Assembly (NCBI GenBank): GCA_002068715.1
Contig: MWAR01000297.1
Location: 1 to 5,340, forward strand
DNA from: a bacterium ADurb.Bin374
Lineage (GTDB): Bacteria > Riflebacteria > Ozemobacteria > Ozemobacterales > Ozemobacteraceae
Length of the DNA stretch: 5,340 nt
Direction of reading: 5' to 3'
Notes under the pieces: model-generated
What the model was told of the DNA's origin: nothing
What the model saw: the letters and a program-made list of their open reading frames with translations, nothing else
Database searches by the model: none
In this document: positions 1 to 5,340 of the stretch, piece after piece
How the letters are laid out: each line of letters starts with the position of its first letter
Numbering within the stretch: the stretch's first letter is position 1
Made by a program: the position numbers and the translations under genes

Positions 1-1783
1 CTTCGAGGCGACGCTGGTCCATGTAGTGGCCGATCATGCCGATCGTGCGGCCGAGGAGGAAGAGGCCGTTGAGGCCGCCGCTGTCGACGACTTCCTGGAT
101 TTTTTCTTCGCTCCAGCCGAGGCCGTACATCATGTCGACCGACAGGACGCCGATGCAGCCGTCGACGTTGAGGATGAGCGTGTCTTTCTTCGAGGTCGTG
201 ATCTGCTCGACTTCGAGGGCGTAATCGAGCAGGGGCGTCGCCGGGAAGTGCTCCTTCGCGAACTTCTTCAGCAGGACGACGCGCATGTCAGGGTTCTTGA
301 GACTCTTGATCAGGTGGCCGATGCCCTGGATCTTCTCGTTCTTCTTCTTCATGTGCTCGACGAAGCCTTCGGGCGTCAGCTGAGCGTCGCGGGCGGCCTT
401 GAACGAGAGGGCGGCGCCGGCGACGGCTCCGCCGAACCGCGGGCCGATCGTGAGCATGCCGGCGGCGACGGCGCTCATCAGGTCGCGGCCGGCGCGGGCC
501 GTGACGATGGCGTTGTGGGCGCCGGAAACGCAGGGACCGTGGTCGGCGCACAGCTTGAGCACGTTCTCCATGAAGCCCGCGGCCCATTTCGGCAGGCGCT
601 CCTTGAACCAGAGCAGGCCGATCACCTCACCGAGGGAGTAGCCTTCCGAGATCACCTTGCTGATCTTGTGACCGGCGTAGATCAGCTCTTCGCCGGAGTC
701 GTCAGAGATCGTGCAGGTAAAGTTCGTGGGCCGGCGCACCATGTTGCGCGCCGAGGCCTCTTTATACATCATCGGGATCGCCGGCGGCTCGACGTCCGGG
801 ATCGGCTTGTGGGCGCCCTTCGCGACGAGCTTGTCGAAGGTCTCCTTGATCGCCTTGTCGAAATCGTCGAACGAGGTCGGCACGACGGCCCCGGCGGCGC
901 GCAGGGCGTCGTTTTTCGCCTCTGCGGTCTCGCGGCTCGCGTCGGCCTTGGCGCCGGCGTGGCCGAATTGTATACCTTTCGGCATATATTTGATCGAGGT
1001 GCCGGTGACCCACATGACGAGCGGTTTCTTGATCTTGCCCGAACGAAGGGCTTCGACGATGCGCCACTCCTCCTCGCCGCCGACCTCGCCGAGACAGACG
1101 AGCATCTTGATCGACGGGTTGGCTTCGAAGCGCATCAGGTGTTCGAGCAGGTTCGAACCGGCGAACGCATCGCCGCCGATGGCGATGCCTTCGAACAGGC
1201 CGTCGCTGTTACGCGCGATGATGTTGTAGGCCTCGTTCGACATGCCGCCCGACTTGCTGACGAAGCCGACCGAACCAGGCCGGTGCAGCTTGGACGAGCA
1301 GATGTTCTCGATCGTGCCGCCGGTGTTGCCGATCTTGAAGGCGCCGGCCGCAATGCCGCCGACCGTGGCCGGCCCGATGATGACCTTGCCGCGCTCGATG
1401 GCGACGGCGCGCATGTGGCGCGAGAACCGCTCGGGAATCCCCTCGGCGATGACGCAGACAGTGCGGATCTGCTCGATGTCGAGCGCCTGCATCGTCGTGT
1501 CGTAGGCGGAGCGGAACGAGGCGAAGTTGATCATCACGTCGACGTCGGCGTTTTCAGCGACGGCCGAGGCGATGTCTGGATATACCGGCACGAATATTTC
1601 CTTCTTGCCGTAGAAGCACTTGGTCGTGCCGCTGCGGCCCGGATCGACGACGCCGGCCACGGAGGGTTTTTCCCGTTTACAGCAGTAGTCGAAATCGAGC
1701 ATGCGCTGGATCGCGTTGGTCTGCATGCCGAAGATGATCGCACGGGTGTTCCTGTCGAACAGAAGATATGACGGTCGTTTCAT
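1..1783 (-). CDS. aclA: ATP-citrate lyase large subunit (CoA-ligase plus citryl-CoA lyase part), 3' end cut by window edge
   Basis: With AclB this cytosolic enzyme converts citrate, CoA and ATP to acetyl-CoA, oxaloacetate, ADP and phosphate, the citrate-cleaving step of the reductive TCA cycle. 594 codons are visible. The protein aligns with the C-terminal half of human ACLY at a nearly constant offset of about 485, so only some 15-20 residues are missing. Visible motifs are SKSGGMSNE (176-184, CoA-binding fold), GEVGG (E233), QFGHAGA with the phosphorylated His at H275, ADHGP (H415), GIGH (H490), NVDG (D541) and LLGRT (R579). H415, H490 and D541 keep the spacing of human H900, H975 and D1026. 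The residue after H490 is Leu, where human and plant enzymes have Arg. The start ATG at 1783-1781 has an AAAGGAAG site 11 nt upstream and lies 25 nt after the aclB stop, so the two genes are probably cotranscribed. The fused lyase domain argues against a citryl-CoA synthetase. Naming follows Chlorobium; plant ACLA/ACLB names are swapped. Confidence 0.96.
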   Translation of the reverse strand, partial: MKRPSYLLFDRNTRAIIFGMQTNAIQRMLDFDYCCKREKPSVAGVVDPGRSGTTKCFYGKKEIFVPVYPDIASAVAENADVDVMINFASFRSAYDTTMQALDIEQIRTVCVIAEGIPERFSRHMRAVAIERGKVIIGPATVGGIAAGAFKIGNTGGTIENICSSKLHRPGSVGFVSKSGGMSNEAYNIIARNSDGLFEGIAIGGDAFAGSNLLEHLMRFEANPSIKMLVCLGEVGGEEEWRIVEALRSGKIKKPLVMWVTGTSIKYMPKGIQFGHAGAKADASRETAEAKNDALRAAGAVVPTSFDDFDKAIKETFDKLVAKGAHKPIPDVEPPAIPMMYKEASARNMVRRPTNFTCTISDDSGEELIYAGHKISKVISEGYSLGEVIGLLWFKERLPKWAAGFMENVLKLCADHGPCVSGAHNAIVTARAGRDLMSAVAAGMLTIGPRFGGAVAGAALSFKAARDAQLTPEGFVEHMKKKNEKIQGIGHLIKSLKNPDMRVVLLKKFAKEHFPATPLLDYALEVEQITTSKKDTLILNVDGCIGVLSVDMMYGLGWSEEKIQEVVDSGGLNGLFLLGRTIGMIGHYMDQRRLE

Positions 1784-1794
1784 AATCGTCTCTG

Positions 1795-1802
1795 CTTCCT
1801 TT
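1795..1802 (-). promoter_or_regulatory. Ribosome binding site of aclA
   Basis: Read on the minus strand this is AAAGGAAG, 11 nt before the ATG at 1783. It lies in the 25-nt aclB-aclA gap and partly overlaps the end of aclB upstream sequence context. It supports the chosen aclA start; spacing is slightly long. Confidence 0.6.
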
Positions 1803-1808
1803 CCGCTG

Positions 1809-3083
1809 TCACGCCGTCTGCAGGGCGTCGCGCACGACACGGGTCATGTGGTAGTCGGGCCCGTGAACCTCGATCGGCAGACCCAGCTCGGCCGCCGCCG
1901 CCTTGATCTTGGCGAGTCCCTCGTGGTAGTTCGGGCCGCCGCGCCGCACGAAGATGCGGGCGTTCACGGCCTGCAGCTTCTTCGCGAACTCCTTCATGGC
2001 CATGATGATGCCGGTGAAGGTTTTGGCCACGTCGGTGAAGTTGGCGATACCGCCGCCGATGATCAGGCACTTCGGCCGTCCCTGCGGATCGGGCTTGCGG
2101 GTCATCAGGTCCATGACGACCTTCGCGTATTCATAGGTGAGCTGGGTGCTGGGGTCGCCGGAATACTCGCCGTAGAAGGCCAGCTCCTTCGCGTAGCCCA
2201 GGTCGCACACGGTGTCGGCGAAGATGACCGAGGCGCCGCCGCCCGCGACCATGTTCCAGACGAGGCCGTCGGGGTTGAGCAACGTCATCTTGAGGGAAGC
2301 GCCCGACATCGCGTCGAGCTCGCGCACTTTCCGTTCCTCCGGCGAGAGCGTGCGGCCGAACGCAGCCGGGAACTCGATGTCGTCGCCCCAGAACTTCGCC
2401 GCGCAGAACTCGGCGGTATCGTCGAGCTTGGCGACCATGTCGAGCGGGATGATCGACTCGCCCGCGATGGCGAACGGATTGATCTCGAGATAGGCGAAGT
2501 GCATGGCAGCGAAATACTTGTACAGGCCGATGACGAATTTCGTGACGAGCTTCTTGTTCTTCCCGAGCGCGGCGGGAAGCATCTTTTCGACGTCGACGGC
2601 GTCGATGCCGGCGAGCACCGGCACCGGGATCTGGACGACTTTTTCCCAGTTTTCCTCGACGTTGATGCCGCCTTCGAGCGAGAAGTAGATCACATCGCCC
2701 TCAGCCGTCGACTTGATCGCGACGTAGTATTCGGCTTCGTGAGGGACGCAGGGCTCGATCAGGAAATGGGTCAGCGTGCCGGTCGTCTCGCCGACCTTCG
2801 TGGCCTTGCCCATCCGCTCCATGATCCAGGCTTTCGTCTCGTCGAAGTTTTTGTTGACGAGAACGAGGCCGTGTTTGCCGCGCTTGCCGAACAGCTGGTC
2901 GGGCTTGGCGACCAGCGGCATCGAACCGAGCCAGGGGTTGTCCGTGCGAAGCTGCTTCCAGTCGGTCTTTTCATCGACGAGAACGATCTTGCCATCGTAG
3001 CCGATGCCGCCGCTCAGATACTCGCCCAGATGCCGGGCCAGCATCTTCTTGCCGTGATACTCACGGATACCGCGTTGTGCCAT
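1809..3083 (-). CDS. aclB: ATP-citrate lyase small subunit (ATP-grasp and citrate-binding part)
   Basis: This 424-residue partner of AclA binds ATP and citrate and phosphorylates the AclA histidine, leading to citryl phosphate and then citryl-CoA. It corresponds to residues 1 to about 425 of human ACLY and to the roughly 400-residue AclB of Chlorobium. The ATP-grasp part (about 1-240) has AKPDQL (59-64) followed by the Lys/Arg-rich GKRGKHG (67-73), IEPCVPH (109-115), EGGINV (137-142), YLEINPF (198-204, with N202 a likely Mg-nucleotide ligand) and PLDMVAKLD (213-221, with D215). The succinyl-CoA-synthetase-like part (about 250-424) has MVAGGGAS (278-285), then GGGIANFT with N348, F349 and T350, and FVRRGGPNY with R381; these match the human citrate-binding residues N346, F347 and R379. 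No key residue is missing. The start at 3083 was chosen because AAGGAG lies 8 nt upstream and family homology begins there. The frame is open further upstream, to 3218, but that part is unlike the family and crosses the predicted promoter. It is the first gene of the aclBA operon. Confidence 0.96.
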   Translation of the reverse strand: MAQRGIREYHGKKMLARHLGEYLSGGIGYDGKIVLVDEKTDWKQLRTDNPWLGSMPLVAKPDQLFGKRGKHGLVLVNKNFDETKAWIMERMGKATKVGETTGTLTHFLIEPCVPHEAEYYVAIKSTAEGDVIYFSLEGGINVEENWEKVVQIPVPVLAGIDAVDVEKMLPAALGKNKKLVTKFVIGLYKYFAAMHFAYLEINPFAIAGESIIPLDMVAKLDDTAEFCAAKFWGDDIEFPAAFGRTLSPEERKVRELDAMSGASLKMTLLNPDGLVWNMVAGGGASVIFADTVCDLGYAKELAFYGEYSGDPSTQLTYEYAKVVMDLMTRKPDPQGRPKCLIIGGGIANFTDVAKTFTGIIMAMKEFAKKLQAVNARIFVRRGGPNYHEGLAKIKAAAAELGLPIEVHGPDYHMTRVVRDALQTA

Positions 3084-3091
3084 GAATCCTG

Positions 3092-3097
3092 CTCCTT
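3092..3097 (-). promoter_or_regulatory. Ribosome binding site of aclB
   Basis: The minus strand reads AAGGAG here, 8 nt before the ATG at 3083. This near-ideal Shine-Dalgarno decides the start over the in-frame upstream ATG at 3107, which would begin with the non-homologous MTGKGAGF. Confidence 0.85.
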
Positions 3098-3135
3098 TCC
3101 CTGTCATGCTGCTCTCATGGGCTGCATGTCCTATG

Positions 3136-3164
3136 GGTATATAGTACCTTATCCCAACCGTCAA
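3136..3164 (-). promoter_or_regulatory. Candidate sigma70-type promoter of aclBA
   Basis: On the minus strand, TTGACG (3164-3159) is a 5/6 match to the -35 consensus. It is followed by a 17-bp spacer and TATACC (3141-3136), a 4/6 match to the -10, inside the AT-rich stretch TACTATATACC. Transcription would begin near 3129, giving a leader of about 45 nt. A different -10 register, TATATA with a 15-bp spacer, is possible. Start point and use are inferred. Confidence 0.6.
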
Positions 3165-3184
3165 GCATATCAAGGGGGAAACAG

Positions 3185-3200
3185 GCGCATCGCGATGCGC
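3185..3200. promoter_or_regulatory. Perfect 16-bp palindrome upstream of the aclB promoter
   Basis: GCGCATCGCGATGCGC reads identically on both strands. Its centre (3192.5) is about 63 bp upstream of the predicted aclB transcription start, the usual place for an activator dimer acting from just upstream of the -35 element. No U-tract follows on either strand, so a terminator is unlikely. The regulator, if any, is unknown. Confidence 0.4.
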
Positions 3201-3234
3201 CCCGAACCACGGAGTCATGCAGAATGAACACCGC

Positions 3235-3300
3235 CCGTTCGCCCTGAGCCTGCAAATAGGGCGAGGGGCTCTCGTGCTTCGACAAGCTCAGCACGAACGG
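3235..3300. repeat. REP-like palindromic repeat pair (two inverted hairpin units)
   Basis: The outer arms, 3235-3252 and 3283-3300, are inverted repeats matching at 15 of 18 positions, with the shared cores CCGTTCG and CTGAGC. Each half also folds alone: TCGCCCT (3239-3245) pairs with AGGGCGA (3258-3264), and TCGTGCT (3272-3278) pairs with AGCACGA (3290-3296). The right unit, CTTCGACAAGCTCAGCACGAACGG, split as CTTCGACAAGCTCAGC plus ACGAACGG, resembles a dispersed intergenic element I recall from many GC-rich bacterial genomes. The left unit looks like a decayed copy in which the central TCGA is replaced by CAAAT-like sequence. Only one pair is visible, so dispersal in this genome is inferred. 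Confidence 0.7.
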
Positions 3301-3353
3301 AAACGCGAAATTGGCTTTACGGTATGCAGGAATCAATACTCACGATTGTCCAC

Positions 3354-3402
3354 CAGGTGCGACGGGCACGTCGCACATGTGTGGTTCAGGTGCGACGTCG
3401 CA
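3354..3402. promoter_or_regulatory. Tandem palindromes, candidate activator-binding sites upstream of clpB
   Basis: The 11-mer CAGGTGCGACG occurs at 3354-3364 and again at 3387-3397. The first begins an inverted repeat, GTGCGAC (3357-3363), 6-nt gap, GTCGCAC (3370-3376). The second begins the perfect palindrome TGCGACGTCGCA (3391-3402). The centres are about 30 bp apart, close to three helical turns, and lie about 77 and 107 bp upstream of the start point predicted from the sigma54-like site. Such paired dyads suit an enhancer-binding protein or another dimeric regulator. The protein is unknown, and the half-sites do not match CIRCE. Confidence 0.5.
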
Positions 3403-3447
3403 TTCACCCGGGCGTAGGAAACTGGCTTTGGAAGCGATCTTCTGCAG

Positions 3448-3463
3448 TGGCACGTTTTTTGTT
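3448..3463 (+). promoter_or_regulatory. Candidate sigma54 (-24/-12) promoter of clpB
   Basis: The sequence TGGCACG, four T, then TTGTT matches the RpoN consensus TGGCACG-N4-TTGCW except that T3462 replaces the C of the -12 GC. GG and the -12 G keep the required spacing. Transcription would begin near 3474, giving a leader of about 49 nt. The best sigma70 alternative, TTTTTT (3455-3460) with a 17-bp spacer and TATCAT (3478-3483), has a poor -35. A chance match cannot be excluded, and no rpoN gene or activator is visible. Confidence 0.5.
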
Positions 3464-3507
3464 AGTTAAGATTCGGATATCATGTGTACCGCCCTTTCGG
3501 TGACATC

Positions 3508-3513
3508 GGAGGT
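3508..3513 (+). promoter_or_regulatory. Ribosome binding site of clpB
   Basis: GGAGGT lies 9 nt before the ATG at 3523. This spacing favours that start over the next in-frame ATG at 3529, which would lie 15 nt away. A short ACCG/CGGT stem is possible just upstream but is too weak to call a structure. Confidence 0.85.
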
Positions 3514-3522
3514 TAAATAGTC

Positions 3523-5340
<1,818 letters not shown>

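Larger units (their letters stand above)
3084..3522. other. 439-bp divergent intergenic region between aclBA and clpB
   Basis: No credible gene is present. The short open frames crossing it have no ribosome binding site or recognisable protein, and several run through the hairpin repeat. The region holds the aclB promoter and leader, a 16-bp palindrome, a REP-like hairpin pair, two GTGCGAC/GTCGCA palindromes, a sigma54-type promoter candidate and the clpB leader, each listed separately. I found no CIRCE (HrcA) operator before clpB, and no tRNA or clear intrinsic terminator. Both genes point outward, so no terminator is expected. Confidence 0.8.

Noticed and set aside
26..1771. A 581-residue plus-strand open frame antisense to aclA
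   Set aside because: It mirrors the aclA codon pattern in GC-rich DNA. The translation is low-complexity, rich in Asp, Arg, Ala, Val and Glu with no recognisable domain, while the minus strand encodes a protein matching ACLY over its whole length.
1..3083. Succinyl-CoA synthetase or citryl-CoA synthetase instead of ATP-citrate lyase
   Set aside because: The large subunit continues into a citrate-synthase-like lyase domain with H415, H490 and D541, which those two enzymes lack.
3084..3218. N-terminal extension of AclB by 45 codons to the ATG at 3218
   Set aside because: The extra residues do not resemble the family, the segment covers the predicted promoter, and the ATG at 3083 has a strong AAGGAG at 8 nt.
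1701..3227. A 508-residue plus-strand open frame antisense to aclB
   Set aside because: It has the same shadow composition, runs from inside the aclA start through aclB into the intergenic region, and has no ribosome binding site or family motif.
3115..3417. Short open frames on both strands in the intergenic region
   Set aside because: They pass through the hairpin repeat and regulatory palindromes, giving peptides such as FVLSLSKHE that are typical spurious translations of this kind of repeat. No ribosome binding site was seen.
3448..3463. The T-run at 3455-3460 as an intrinsic terminator
   Set aside because: No stable GC stem directly precedes it, and both flanking genes are transcribed away from the region, so no terminator is expected.
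3403..3522. CIRCE (HrcA) operator upstream of clpB
   Set aside because: No TTAGCACTC-N9-GAGTGCTAA-like sequence is present between the dyads and the start codon.

Overview
The window holds the divergent starts of two unrelated housekeeping loci, separated by a 439-bp intergenic region. On the minus strand lies a two-gene operon for heteromeric ATP-citrate lyase: aclB (1809-3083, complete), then aclA (1783 down to the left edge, missing only its last ~15-20 codons). On the plus strand is clpB (3523 to the right edge), encoding the disaggregase ClpB/Hsp104. Its first 606 codons are present and the second ATPase domain is cut off. All three products were identified by reading conserved family motifs in the translation; no search was run.

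The organism is a bacterium with GC-rich DNA and strong G/C preference at third codon positions, which is why long open frames appear antisense to the acl genes. A two-subunit ATP-citrate lyase is the key citrate-cleaving enzyme of the reductive TCA cycle in Chlorobi and various other anaerobic or microaerophilic bacteria, so autotrophy or a reversible TCA cycle is plausible. The window shows no other gene of the pathway. I cannot assign a phylum. Fusion of the citrate-synthase-like lyase domain to the CoA-ligase part of AclA indicates ATP-citrate lyase rather than the separate citryl-CoA synthetase/lyase pair of Aquificales.

The intergenic region (3084-3522) is the most structured non-coding part. 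From left to right it has: a sigma70-type promoter reading left into aclBA; a perfect 16-bp palindrome about 63 bp upstream of the predicted aclB start point; a REP-like pair of hairpins (3235-3300); two related palindromes about 30 bp apart built on GTGCGAC/GTCGCA (3354-3402); a near-consensus sigma54 (-24/-12) site (3448-3463); and a strong ribosome binding site before clpB. Placing palindromic sites roughly 70-120 bp upstream of a -24/-12 element is how sigma54 enhancer-binding-protein promoters are built. Activator-controlled clpB transcription is therefore the most interesting hypothesis here. I see no previously undescribed multi-gene system.
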